Source: CAVREM01 sp963728825
GTDB taxonomy: Bacteria > Acidobacteriota > Vicinamibacteria > Vicinamibacterales > CAVVIG01
Assembly: GCA_963728825.1 (NCBI GenBank)
Contig: CAVSLA010000005.1
Span: forward strand, 434,001-498,000
Length of the DNA: 64,000 nucleotides
Direction: 5' to 3'
Of this stretch, positions 8,408-17,452 are shown piece by piece. Made by a program: the position numbers and the translations under genes. The first letter of the stretch is position 1. Every line of letters starts with the position of its first letter. Below the pieces are notes generated by a model, which searched no databases, was not told the DNA's origin, and was given only the letters and a program-made list of their open reading frames with translations.

Positions 8408-9100
8408 TTAACGTCTGAGTTCGATCTCGAAAAACAGATCGGCAGTGCCAGGGATCGTCTGAAACCATTCCTGGTGCGACGAAACGCCCATCCACACCGG
8501 TGCATTGACACGACAGAGAAAGAAACGGCCCGCTTCGTCGGTTTGCGTGACCGCGACCAGGTAGCTGCTGAGGCCTGCCTCGAGCCACGTCACGACGCCC
8601 GCTAACGGCTTTCGGCCTTGGGAAGTCGTTTCGTAGACGAAGCCCGTAATCATCGGGCTTGCTGCCGCCGGCGGTGTTGGTGCTCTTCCGGCTGGGGCGA
8701 CCTCCACATCAATGGTCGTGTCCTTGTCCACGACTGCGCTCGCAAGGCACGGCTGCAATGGTCCTGAGGTGTCCCTGGCGTATGCGAACACCCGCCTGTT
8801 CGGCGGCACGCGGGCCGTGAAACGGCCATTGTCATCGGTCAAATAAACGTCTTCTCTCTCTGTCTGACAACCGCCAGGGGGCTGACCGCATGACCCAAGG
8901 CCGATGCCCAAGAGCCGCACTTGACGCATCGCCAGCCGGCGCGAGACCCCATCGAGTGTCTCGAAAAGAGTGCCGGACACCTCAAAGGACTCGGGAAGGG
9001 GCGGTGAAGGAGCTGCGGGCGACGTCGGTTCGGAATCACTGCAGCTGCCCAGCCAGGTCAGCAACGAGGCCGCGAGGAGCGGGCGCAGGGCCGCGTTCAT
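8408..9100 (-). CDS. Lipoprotein with carboxypeptidase-regulatory-like domains
   Basis: A 230-residue predicted lipoprotein. The start is ATG 9100, with GGAG 9 nt upstream. The signal peptide ends in the lipobox LGSC. Two beta-sandwich segments follow: about 45-125 with a VYLTDDNGRFTARVPP turn, and about 145-225 with VTQTDEAGRFFLCRV. These (T/Y)D(D/E)xGRF turns are the hallmark of carboxypeptidase-D regulatory / transthyretin-like folds. Function is unknown. It lies between two plus-strand operons and is probably monocistronic. Confidence 0.7.
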   Translation of the reverse strand: MNAALRPLLAASLLTWLGSCSDSEPTSPAAPSPPLPESFEVSGTLFETLDGVSRRLAMRQVRLLGIGLGSCGQPPGGCQTEREDVYLTDDNGRFTARVPPNRRVFAYARDTSGPLQPCLASAVVDKDTTIDVEVAPAGRAPTPPAAASPMITGFVYETTSQGRKPLAGVVTWLEAGLSSYLVAVTQTDEAGRFFLCRVNAPVWMGVSSHQEWFQTIPGTADLFFEIELRR

Positions 9101-9206
9101 ATGGATCCGCTCCACAGGTGAAAACGGTGTCCAGGGAATTCACGTCGACGATAATGCACCGCTCACCTCGCAACAAGGGATTTCAGAAGGGAGCGACGGA
9201 AGAAAT

Positions 9207-10451
9207 ATGCGGAGCCTCAACCTTCTCAAGATTTGTTCGCTGATAGGCGCGTCGGCCGTCGTGCTGGGTCAGACCGGACTGTCGGGCCAGCCGCTTCCCG
9301 AGCGGCCTGGCGCGGCGCGGCCGGTGCAGCTGTCGAAGCCGCGGGTCGAGCCGCTGCCGGAAGCGCAATGGAACGACGACCACAAGAAACGGGCCGCGCA
9401 GTTCGTGCCCGCCGCCGCACGTCCCGGCAACAGCTTCCTGACGCTCCTCAATGTTCCTGAACTCGTCGACCACACGTTGTCGTTCTATCGATATGTGTCG
9501 CAGAACAGCAGCCTGCCGCCGCGTATCCGCGAGCTGCTGATGCTGCGAACGGCGTGGCTGCATGGCAGCGACGTCATCTGGCGTGAGCGGGTGCCGCACG
9601 CGCGGCAGGCCGGGCTCGGGAACGACCTGCGCCGCATCGCCGAGGGTCCCTCGGCCGCCGGATGGGATCCCTTTGAAGCCAACCTCCTGCGGATGGCCGA
9701 TCAGCTGTTCCGTAATTCGTTCGTGAACGATGCCGTCTTCAAGCTGATGGCAAGCCGCTACAACACCTGCCATCTGATGGATGCCGGCATGACGGTGGCC
9801 GATATTGCTTCGCTCGCGCTGCTGTACAACACGCTTGGCGTGCAGCCGGACGAGGCGCCGGCAGCCGATCGGATGCCGGTGGACATCGCGTACAAGGTGG
9901 ATGTACCCGCGCGGGAGGCCGTCACGCTCAAGGTCCCGCGTGTGGAGCCGATGCCCGGCACCGGCGCGAACAATCCGCGGACCTTCGGGCTGTGTCCGGA
10001 GCTTGCGAAGGCCCGCAACGGGTCGACGTATGTGAACAGCATCTCGATGCTCGGCAAAACGGGCCGTGAACGAGATCGTGAGCTGCTCATCCTGCGGATC
10101 GGCTGGAATTCGCAGTCGGAGTACGAGTGGTCGGAGCACGTCGGCCGCGTCGGCGGAGCGCGAAAGATGGGGCTGCCAATCGAGCGCATCACCATCGGTC
10201 CCAATGCGCCAGGATGGGATCCGTTCGAGGCGGACCTCCTGCGTTTCGCCGATGAGATGTACCGCGATTCGGTGGTGTCGGACCGGACGTGGAACGCGTT
10301 GTCCCAGCGCTACGACCAGCGCCTGATGATCGACGCAACGATTACCACGGCCAATTACCGGATGATCTCGATGGCCCTCAACATCCTGGGGGTCCAGGTG
10401 AATCCGGGCGAGGAAAAGCTTCCTGCTGTGCCGGCGGCACCCGCACAGTAA
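9207..10451 (+). CDS. Secreted tandem carboxymuconolactone-decarboxylase-like protein
   Basis: A 414-residue product with a signal peptide (MRSLNLLKICSLIGASAVVL). It has two AhpD/CMD-like halves: about 60-230 with RELLMLRTAW, and about 240-410 with RELLILRIGW. The second half keeps the EYEWSEHVGRVGGARKMGL helix with the usual Glu/Trp/His pattern. The first half reads DVIWRERVPHARQAGL and has lost the equivalent Glu and His. No CxxC of peroxidase-type AhpD is present. ATG 9207 is preferred because it opens the signal peptide, although its ribosome binding site is weak. Substrate unknown. Confidence 0.8.
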   Translation: MRSLNLLKICSLIGASAVVLGQTGLSGQPLPERPGAARPVQLSKPRVEPLPEAQWNDDHKKRAAQFVPAAARPGNSFLTLLNVPELVDHTLSFYRYVSQNSSLPPRIRELLMLRTAWLHGSDVIWRERVPHARQAGLGNDLRRIAEGPSAAGWDPFEANLLRMADQLFRNSFVNDAVFKLMASRYNTCHLMDAGMTVADIASLALLYNTLGVQPDEAPAADRMPVDIAYKVDVPAREAVTLKVPRVEPMPGTGANNPRTFGLCPELAKARNGSTYVNSISMLGKTGRERDRELLILRIGWNSQSEYEWSEHVGRVGGARKMGLPIERITIGPNAPGWDPFEADLLRFADEMYRDSVVSDRTWNALSQRYDQRLMIDATITTANYRMISMALNILGVQVNPGEEKLPAVPAAPAQ

Positions 10452-10540
10452 GTGCGTGCCTTGACATCGCGGTGATTCTGGAGTTTATAGGTCGGCGAGC
10501 GCATGTTCCGCGAACGTTTAGTGGCCGTGTCGGGGAGTCC

Positions 10541-10572
10541 GAGGGGCGAAGCCCCTCTTGTAAACAAGGAGG
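10541..10572 (+). promoter_or_regulatory. Twin hairpin leader overlapping a ribosome binding site
   Basis: GAGGGGC (10541-10547) pairs with GCCCCTC (10551-10557) over a GAA loop. Directly after it, CTTG (10557-10560) pairs with CAAG (10565-10568). The second stem overlaps the AAGGAGG ribosome binding site at 10566-10572 of the next gene, so folding could limit ribosome access. No known riboswitch class is recognised. Confidence 0.35.
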
Positions 10573-10576
10573 ACTG

Positions 10577-11627
10577 ATGCGCCGCCTGTTTCTCACTACA
10601 ACGGCGGTCGTTGGTGTCGTCGTGGTGTCCGTCGCTACGCAAGGACAACCCCCCAGCGGCGAGGGATCGAAACGCGATTTTCAGCAGGCACCCGCCGCGG
10701 CGGCGCTCGACGCCGCGCTCGCGTCGATCCCGAAAGACTGGAAGGTCGGCAGAACCGGGTGGGGCGATCCGGACCTGCAGGGGGTCTGGTCTGTACGCCA
10801 CTACGACGCCGTTGTCACTGCGCGAGGGTCAGGAGAACAGGCCGCTCACTGCCGACGAGATCGCCGAAGAAGAGGAGCGACAGGCACTCCAGGCGGATTC
10901 CAAGCCGCGACCGGGAGACCCCGGCACCTATAACAATCACTGGTTTGATCGCGGGAAATCTGTGGGCCGGCCGTCGCTCATCGTCGATCCGCCAGACGGG
11001 CGCCTTCCACCACTGACGCCGGAAGGAGAGAAGGCGCGAGCGGCCCGAATCGCCTACGAGCGCGCGCATCCGGCCGACTCGCATCTGGATCGGTCGCCGA
11101 CCGATCGCTGCATCGTGTATCACGGAGTGCCCCCGATCCCCTCCGGGTACAGCAACACCTACCAGATCTTCCAGACTCCGGGTCTCGTGGCGATTCTGGA
11201 CGAGGAGATCCACCATGTCCGCATGGTGCCGCTCGACGGACGGCCGCCGCTGACCTCCAAGGTTCGGCGGTGGAACGGCGTCTCGCGCGGCCGGTGGGAG
11301 GGCGACACGCTGGTCGTCGAAACGACCAATTTCAACGACAAGACGCGCCTGAGATACGGAGGATCGTCGAATACGCATGCCGTCGAACGGTTCACGCGCC
11401 AGGGTCCCGACCTGATTGACTACCGCTACACGATCACTGATCCGACGGTATTTACGAAGCCCTTCACCGTTGCGATCCCGATGCCGCGCAGGAACGACAA
11501 GCTCTACGAGTACGCCTGTCACGAAGGCAATCACGCCATGACCGGCATCCTCGCGGGCGCTCGCATGGCGGAGAAAGAAGCCGCCGAGCAAGGCAACAAG
11601 CGTGGTCCTGGTCGTTCAACCCGCTAG
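10577..11627 (+). pseudogene. Secreted GVW-family protein interrupted by a +1 frameshift
   Basis: The gene starts at ATG 10577 with AAGGAGG 4 nt upstream and a signal peptide (MRRLFLTTTAVVGVVVVSVA). The family motif GDPDLQGVWS is read in this frame up to base 10792. The expected continuation YATTTPLSLREG is in the next frame (TAC at 10794), so one extra base lies at 10790-10793. The second frame is then open to TAG 11625-11627 and encodes conserved text such as RGRWEGDTLVVETTNFND. The restored protein would be about 349 residues. This is either a real inactivating mutation or an assembly error. The family function is not known. Confidence 0.75.
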
Positions 11628-11645
11628 CGGCGGTCAGGGGTCGTT

Positions 11646-12470
11646 ATGAAGAAGTGGCTCATTGGCGGAATGATTGTCGCAGCGCTCGCGGTCGGTGTGG
11701 CCTTCCTGTGGCCACTCTCGTCGGTCGCGCAGCAGGCGCAGTATCGCGCGCCGCGCGCCGCCGACGGCAAACCGGACCTGAACGGTGTCTGGCAGGCGCT
11801 CAACCACGCGCACTGGGATATCGAGGATCACGTGGCACGGCAGGGCCCGGTCTTCAGTCTCGGCGCAGCGTTCAGCGTGCCGGAGGGCTCCGGCATCGTC
11901 GAGGGCGGTGAGCTCCCGTATCGGCCCGAGATGCTCGCCCGGAAGAAGGACAATCTCGAGAACTGGCTCTCGCGCGACCCCGAGGTCAAGTGCTTCCTGC
12001 CGGGCGTGCCTCGCGCCACCTACATGCCGTACCCATTTCAGATCGTGCAGACACCGGCGCACGTGCTGATGGCCTACGAGTACGCGAACGCGAGCCGTAC
12101 CATCTACATGGACGAGAAGCTCGAGGAGGCACCGAACTCGTTCTGGATGGGCTGGTCGAAGGGCCGTTGGGATGGGGACACGCTGGTCGTGGATGTGACC
12201 GGATTCACCGGCGAGACATGGTTCGATCGCGCCGGCAACTTCCACAGCGACGCGCTACATGTGGTCGAACGCTATACGCGGACCGGCCCGGATCACTTGT
12301 GGTACGAGGCGACGATCGACGATCCGAAAGTATTCACTCGAGCGTGGAAGATGAGCATGCCCCTCTATCGGCGTGTGGAACAACAGGCGTCGCTCGGCGA
12401 GTACATTTGCGTCGAGTTCGCAGAAGAACTGATGTACGGCCATCTCCGAAAGCCGGCGACCTCGAATTGA
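11646..12470 (+). CDS. Secreted GVW-family protein of unknown function
   Basis: A 274-residue exported protein: MKKWLIGGMIVAALAVGVAF is a signal peptide. It shares with the frameshifted gene just upstream the ADGKPDLNGVWQA opening, the FQIVQTPAHVLMAYEY segment, GRWDGDTLVVDVTGFTGETWF and a YRR...CVEF-type end. The two are paralogues in one probable operon, 18 bp apart. Family members are abundant in Acidobacteriota-type genomes, to my knowledge without an assigned role. The conserved WxGDTLVV(D/E)(V/T)T(G/N)F block suggests a beta-rich structure. Confidence 0.75.
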   Translation: MKKWLIGGMIVAALAVGVAFLWPLSSVAQQAQYRAPRAADGKPDLNGVWQALNHAHWDIEDHVARQGPVFSLGAAFSVPEGSGIVEGGELPYRPEMLARKKDNLENWLSRDPEVKCFLPGVPRATYMPYPFQIVQTPAHVLMAYEYANASRTIYMDEKLEEAPNSFWMGWSKGRWDGDTLVVDVTGFTGETWFDRAGNFHSDALHVVERYTRTGPDHLWYEATIDDPKVFTRAWKMSMPLYRRVEQQASLGEYICVEFAEELMYGHLRKPATSN

Positions 12471-12587
12471 TCTCCGCGATCGCTACGACACACCCCAGCA
12501 TGCCGCCCGCTGGCCTGTAATACGATCCCCCGCAGACGTGCTCAACTCGAGTGACGCGCGATCGCTGGACGCGCCGTGAGGTGTGAG

Positions 12588-13634
12588 ATGGAGGTTCGCC
12601 TGATCACCGATCAGGGCATCGAGGATCGGTCCCCTGACGAATTGGCGGCACTGCTCCGGCGCGACACCGGATTCCTCTGGGTCGACATCCCCGCTTGCGG
12701 CGAAGACGGCGCGCGGGCGCTGTTGGAGGTGTTCGGCTTTCATCCGCTGGCGGTGCGGGACTGCGTCGAGCGCAATCGCGTGCCGAAGGTGCACGGCTAC
12801 GGCGACCACGTGCTGATCGTGCTGCATGCGCCCGAGCGCGGGCACCGCGGCCACGTGCACTACATCGAGCTCGACCAGATCATCGGCCGGAACTACCTGG
12901 TGACGGTCCATGGGCCCATCAACCCGGCTGTCGACCCGGCGGTGGCGCTGCGCGAGACGCGGGCGATCCATGCGCGAATCGTGGCGGGGCGATTCCGGCC
13001 CAAGTCGGTCTTCGAGCTGTCGCACGCCATCGTCTCGGCGCTCACCCGCCATCAGGAAGCCTACGTCGAGACCCTGACCCGCGACGTCTGGCAGCTCGAG
13101 CAGCGCGTGACCGGCGGGGACGTCGGGGATCCCGAGAGCTTCATTACCGACTTGTTCCGCGCGCGCCACGGCCTGCTCGCCGTCCGGACGATGGCCGCCC
13201 TGGGCGGAGCGATTTACGGACGGATGTCCGGTCTGACCCGCATCCCGCCGGGCGGCGAGACGATGGTGGCCGACATCATCGACCAGTTCGAGCGTGTCCG
13301 CAGCGTGGCCGACAGCGAGAAGGAGTATCTCCAAGGCGTCATCGAGTTCTACCAGACCGTTCTGACAGTCAACGCCGCGCTGGTCGGCCAGGCGCAGAAC
13401 GTCGAAGTGAAGCGGCTCACCGAGGCGAGCTACTCGCAGAACGAAGAGATCAAGAAGATCTCGGCGTGGGCCGCCATCTTCTTCGCGCCGACCCTGGTTG
13501 GCACCGTCTACGGCATGAACTTCGATCGCATGCCGGAGCTGCACTGGAGGTTTGGCTACCCGGCCGCCTTGATTCTGATGGTGCTGCTGTCGGTTGCGCT
13601 GTATGTGCTGTTCCGGCGGCGCCAATGGCTGTAA
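12588..13634 (+). CDS. corA: CorA-type divalent metal transporter
   Basis: A 348-residue product starting at ATG 12588, preceded 7 nt by GAGG. The N-terminal 260 residues form the cytoplasmic alpha/beta and long-helix region (EEIKKISAWAAIFFAPT leads into the membrane). The signature YGMNF (about 308-312) follows the first membrane helix and precedes the second (PAALILMVLLSVALYVLF). The GMN loop is the Mg2+/Co2+ selectivity entrance in CorA pentamers. The C-terminus RRRQWL is basic, as usual. It stands alone between secreted-protein genes. Confidence 0.92.
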   Translation: MEVRLITDQGIEDRSPDELAALLRRDTGFLWVDIPACGEDGARALLEVFGFHPLAVRDCVERNRVPKVHGYGDHVLIVLHAPERGHRGHVHYIELDQIIGRNYLVTVHGPINPAVDPAVALRETRAIHARIVAGRFRPKSVFELSHAIVSALTRHQEAYVETLTRDVWQLEQRVTGGDVGDPESFITDLFRARHGLLAVRTMAALGGAIYGRMSGLTRIPPGGETMVADIIDQFERVRSVADSEKEYLQGVIEFYQTVLTVNAALVGQAQNVEVKRLTEASYSQNEEIKKISAWAAIFFAPTLVGTVYGMNFDRMPELHWRFGYPAALILMVLLSVALYVLFRRRQWL

Positions 13635-13742
13635 CGGCTGCAGCACAAGCTGGGGAGCGCGACGGCATCCGATCGCTCATCCGCGGCCACTGTGATACGT
13701 TCCCTCGACGCTTTACTGTATGCCCACAGGTAAGGAGGACGC

Positions 13743-14228
13743 ATGATTCCGAGACCTTGGCGCGTCGTGTCAGTCGTCGCGGCGGGAATGCTGTTGGTCG
13801 CGATGTTCGCCAGCGCGCAGTCGAAAGATCCGTTCGTCGGGACCTGGAGGCTCAATGTCGCCAAGAGCAAGTACACCCCGGGCCCGATACCCAAGAGCCA
13901 GACCACGACGTACGAGGCGGCCGGTCAGGCCTACAAGATTTCGGTGAGGTCCGAGCCAGCAACCGGGGCGGTGCAACAGTGGTCCTATACTTCGAATCTC
14001 GATGGCAAAGACGTGCCGATCACTGGCAACAATCCGAATGCGGACATGATTGCAGTCAAGCGAATCGACGGGAACACGCTCGAGGCGGTGCAAAAGAGGG
14101 GCGGCAAAGTGACCATCACGCAACGGAACGTCGTTTCGGCCGATGGCAAGACGCGGACGGTGACCTCGACCGGCATGGACGGCCAGGGGCAAAAGGTCAA
14201 CAACGTCGCCGTCTTCGAAAAGCAATAG
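13743..14228 (+). CDS. Small secreted beta-rich hypothetical protein
   Basis: A 161-residue product with a signal peptide (VVSVVAAGMLLVAMFASAQS). AAGGAGG lies 5 nt before ATG 13743. The mature part starts DPFVGTWRLNVAKSKYTPGP and contains alternating strands (TTTYEAAGQAYKI, QWSYTSNLDGKDVPITG, TITQRNVVSADGKTRTVTSTG). This resembles small secreted lipocalin-like proteins that are common in Acidobacteriota. Function is unknown. It is convergent with the PQQ dehydrogenase gene. Confidence 0.7.
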   Translation: MIPRPWRVVSVVAAGMLLVAMFASAQSKDPFVGTWRLNVAKSKYTPGPIPKSQTTTYEAAGQAYKISVRSEPATGAVQQWSYTSNLDGKDVPITGNNPNADMIAVKRIDGNTLEAVQKRGGKVTITQRNVVSADGKTRTVTSTGMDGQGQKVNNVAVFEKQ

Positions 14229-14288
14229 CGAATACAGTTTGAGCGATATGAAAAAGCACGCGCGCGAAATGTACTTCCAATTGTTCCG

Positions 14289-16250
14289 TCAGGGGAGTGC
14301 GTAGGCGATCAGCTCTGACTGAACCCCGCCGCCACCGGCGACCACCACGTACTGCTTCCCCCGGTAGGAATAGGTCATCGGAGCAGCCACGGGGCCCACG
14401 GGCAGCTCCTTCGCCCACACCTGCTCGCCGGTCGCCTTGTCGAACGCGCGAAACGTCCACGGCTCCTGAGGATGATTCGACGGCTCGCGGTCGCCTACCT
14501 TCAAGACCGGCCCGCGGCTCAATGCGCCCGACCATTGTCCGATGAACAGCAGCGTCGACGTGACCAGCGGCGCCGCCCGCAGGCCACTGCCCAGCGGCCC
14601 CAGGTTCAGGTGCTTCAGCAGGGGATGATTGCGCGGCCCATCGCCGATCGGCACCTGCCACCGAATCGTGCCGGTGTTGAGGTCGTACGCCGTCACCCGG
14701 CTGTACGGCGGCTTGTAGAGCGGAAGCCCATCGAGCGTCGGCATCTGCTGCGTCGCCGCTCGATATTGAAGATTGCCCCGCGCCGGATCGCCTTTCACCA
14801 GCGGCACGATGATCGGGCTGGTGAGTGAGGGAACGTACAGCATCCCGTTCACGGGATCGACACCCGCGCCGCCCCAGTCGGCGCCGCCGACGTGACCCGG
14901 CATCTGCACGCTGCCGCGCTCTGATGGCGGCGTGAACAGCGGTCCGCGATCCCACTGCTTCAACACCTCGAGCGCCTGGGCGCGCAGCTCGGGCGTGAAG
15001 TCGATCACGTCATCGTCGAGCATGCTCTGGCGGTCGAAGGGCGGCGGCTTGGTCGGAAACGGCTGCGTTTTTGCCGTGCGCTCGCCCGGCGCACTCGACT
15101 GCGGCACGGGCCGCTCCTCGATCGGCCAGACCGGCGCTCCGGTTCGTCGATCGAAGACGTAGACGAACCCCTGCTTGCTGACCTGCGCGACGGCATTGAT
15201 GCGCCGCCCGTTGACGGTGATGTCGACGAGAATTGGCGCCGCCGGAAAATCGTAGTCCCAGAGTCCGTGACGGACGGCCTGGAAGTGCCAGACCCGTTTG
15301 CCCGTCCTGGCGTCGAGACAGACGAGGCTTTCGGCAAACAGGTTGTCGCCGAGCCGATGGCCGCCGTAGTAGTCGTTGGTCGGTGTGCCGAACGGCAGGT
15401 AGACGTAGCCGAGCTCCTCGTCGACCGTCATCATCGACCAGACGTTCGCGCCGCCGGTGTACTCCGCCGATCCACCTTCCCAGCTCTCGTAGCCGAATTC
15501 GCCTTTCTGCGGAATCGAATGGAAGGTCCAGAGCTTCTTCCCGGTTTCGGCATCGAAGCCGGAGATGTCGCCTCGCGGCTGTTCCTTGGTCTGCGGCAGG
15601 TCCTGAATGTTCGATCCGGTGATGATGACGTTCTTGACGACGACCGGTACGGAGTTGATGGCGTAGTTGCGCCCGCGCTGGACGTACTGGAGGCCCTCCG
15701 TGACATCCACGCGGCCGTTCGTCCCGAAGCTCGGGTCGGGCTTCCCCGTCTCGGCGTCGAGCGAGACGAGATACGCGTCGTGCGTGCCGCTGATCAGACG
15801 GCGGCGCTTGCCGTCGGTCCAGTAGGCTGTGCCGCGATGCGTGAAGCCGAGGTTCGGCGGCCGGCCGAGCTTCCAGATCTCCGGGTCGTGCTGCCAGAGC
15901 GTCCGGCCGGTCGCCGGATCGATGGCCACGTAGATGCCGAGCGACGTTGTCGTGTAGAGGACGCCGTTCGCCATGATCGGCGTGTCCTGATAGCCCGCGG
16001 GCCGGGCCACAGGATTGGCCGTGGCGATCTCGTTGTCAGGCGAGCTCCACCGCCAGGCGACCTGAAGCTGGTTGACGTTCGCTCGCGTGATCTGACCAAG
16101 CGGCGAGTACTTCGTGCTGGCGGAGTCGCCGCCGTAGTAGCGCCACTCACCCGCCACCGCCGAACTGGCTGGCGGCCGCTGCGCCGCCAGGACGATGGCA
16201 GTCATGGCCGCAACCGCGCCAAGGGAAAGAACGCGAGTGAGTCGTCGCAT
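14289..16250 (-). CDS. Secreted PQQ-dependent dehydrogenase (quinoprotein beta-propeller)
   Basis: A 653-residue exported quinoprotein with signal peptide RVLSLGAVAAMTAIVLAAQ. Repeated propeller blades carry the tryptophan-docking pattern (AIDPATGRTLWQHDPE, SLDAETGKPDPSFG, GFDAETGKKLWTFHSIP, CLDARTGKRVWHFQAV, AYDLNTGTIRWQVPIGDGP). GFTHRGTAYW and HGLWDYDFPAAPILVD are conserved in glucose/alcohol quinoproteins of the membrane-GDH type, without the membrane anchor. It probably oxidises a sugar or alcohol in the periplasm. The substrate cannot be set from sequence. A second paralogue lies at 35737-37728. Confidence 0.88.
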   Translation of the reverse strand: MRRLTRVLSLGAVAAMTAIVLAAQRPPASSAVAGEWRYYGGDSASTKYSPLGQITRANVNQLQVAWRWSSPDNEIATANPVARPAGYQDTPIMANGVLYTTTSLGIYVAIDPATGRTLWQHDPEIWKLGRPPNLGFTHRGTAYWTDGKRRRLISGTHDAYLVSLDAETGKPDPSFGTNGRVDVTEGLQYVQRGRNYAINSVPVVVKNVIITGSNIQDLPQTKEQPRGDISGFDAETGKKLWTFHSIPQKGEFGYESWEGGSAEYTGGANVWSMMTVDEELGYVYLPFGTPTNDYYGGHRLGDNLFAESLVCLDARTGKRVWHFQAVRHGLWDYDFPAAPILVDITVNGRRINAVAQVSKQGFVYVFDRRTGAPVWPIEERPVPQSSAPGERTAKTQPFPTKPPPFDRQSMLDDDVIDFTPELRAQALEVLKQWDRGPLFTPPSERGSVQMPGHVGGADWGGAGVDPVNGMLYVPSLTSPIIVPLVKGDPARGNLQYRAATQQMPTLDGLPLYKPPYSRVTAYDLNTGTIRWQVPIGDGPRNHPLLKHLNLGPLGSGLRAAPLVTSTLLFIGQWSGALSRGPVLKVGDREPSNHPQEPWTFRAFDKATGEQVWAKELPVGPVAAPMTYSYRGKQYVVVAGGGGVQSELIAYALP

Positions 16251-16320
16251 CAGGGCCGCTCCATGGCCGCCATTCTAATCTTACCGAGGGCGTCCGTAGG
16301 CGGACGTACTACAAGGATTG

Positions 16321-17196
16321 TCAGAAGTGATGCCGCTCTTCCGTGCCCAGCCGCGCGTGCCAGCAGGGATGTGACTCGTCGTCCAGCAAGCTTGTGAGCT
16401 GATAACCGGCGCCCTCGAGGCGGGCGCGCAGTCCGGCTGCGTCACCGAGCCAGGGATGCACCATCAGGATCATCAACTTGGGGTACAGCCCGAGCTCCAG
16501 TACCTGGGGTACCAGCGCGAACTCCGCCCCTTCGCCGTTGCATTTGATGACCGCTGGCTTAATCCCGTCGAGCACTTCGCGCAGCGATGCGGTCGGCACT
16601 TGCAGGTCGCCACTCGATTGTGGTGATCCTCCCGGCTCGATTCGTCGGGCCCACGAGCCCTTCTTGTTCGCGATCAAGACGCCAGTTCCGGTGAACGGTG
16701 CCACTCCCACTGCAACCGTCCGAGCGCGGGTCACGAGACCGTTCGCTTTCAGCGTTCGTCCGATGTTCCTGTACTTTTCAGGGTTGGGCTCGACCATGAC
16801 CGCGCGGGCCCGGGGGTATCGGGCCAGCATCTCCGCGGCCCACGACCCGTTGTACGCACCGACATCGCATACCCAGCCGCCTCCGCTCAATTCGGCTTCC
16901 GTCGCGGCGCTCAGCGGCGGGAAGTACAGCGACTTGGACTTGCCGAGAATGCCGTCGAGAACCGGATCGTCAATCGGGTCGCTCGAAAGAAAATGCCAGG
17001 CGCCGCTCACCGACCGAACGAAACAGGCAGGGTGGCCGTGGGCCGGCGGCAGGGCGAGGAATCGCCTCAGTTGGTAGCGCAGCGGATAGGTTGTTCCAGG
17101 CTCAAAGGGGCGCTCATTGGCTGCCGTCAGGCGTGCCTGCACTCCACGGACTCGCCGAACGATCCACGCGATCACCAGGCGGATAGTCCGCATCAC
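16321..17196 (-). CDS. FkbM-family SAM-dependent methyltransferase
   Basis: A 291-residue product. The SAM-binding motif is VCDVGAYNGSWAAEMLARYP, followed by MVEPNPEKYRNI. The FkbM hallmark normally reads (I/L)K(I/V)DVEGAE. Here it is VIKCNGEGAEF, with Cys-Asn-Gly replacing the usual Asp-Val stretch. The family O-methylates sugars or other hydroxyls in secondary metabolites and surface glycans. It opens the glycan region, 70 bp upstream of the PQQ gene on the same strand. The start is ATG 17196, or 17193. Confidence 0.75.
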   Translation of the reverse strand: MMRTIRLVIAWIVRRVRGVQARLTAANERPFEPGTTYPLRYQLRRFLALPPAHGHPACFVRSVSGAWHFLSSDPIDDPVLDGILGKSKSLYFPPLSAATEAELSGGGWVCDVGAYNGSWAAEMLARYPRARAVMVEPNPEKYRNIGRTLKANGLVTRARTVAVGVAPFTGTGVLIANKKGSWARRIEPGGSPQSSGDLQVPTASLREVLDGIKPAVIKCNGEGAEFALVPQVLELGLYPKLMILMVHPWLGDAAGLRARLEGAGYQLTSLLDDESHPCWHARLGTEERHHF

Positions 17197-17452
17197 GGTC
17201 GCCTTCCTCGGAGAGAGTTTACCAAGTCCGGGGGAGGCTGCGTGCTTGCGGGAGCGCTTCTCAATCAGGGTGAGCCAGCGATCCGCCGATGGCGTCGAGC
17301 AGGGGCAGGTTGTCCGCTAGGTCGTCGGTCCGGCTCCACGGACTCCGCCCCGCGTTGCATACGTAGTGTTTACGCTGAACGTCGGGGCGGTCGCACTCAC
17401 TCGCCTGCCGCCTTCTCTTGGGACAGGCCGAACGTTCAAGTGCCTTCTGGGA

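Noticed and set aside
12695..14242. 515-codon plus-strand frame overlapping corA and the next gene
   Set aside because: It spans two genes in another frame, is Arg/Ala-rich, and CorA (GMN motif) is unambiguous.
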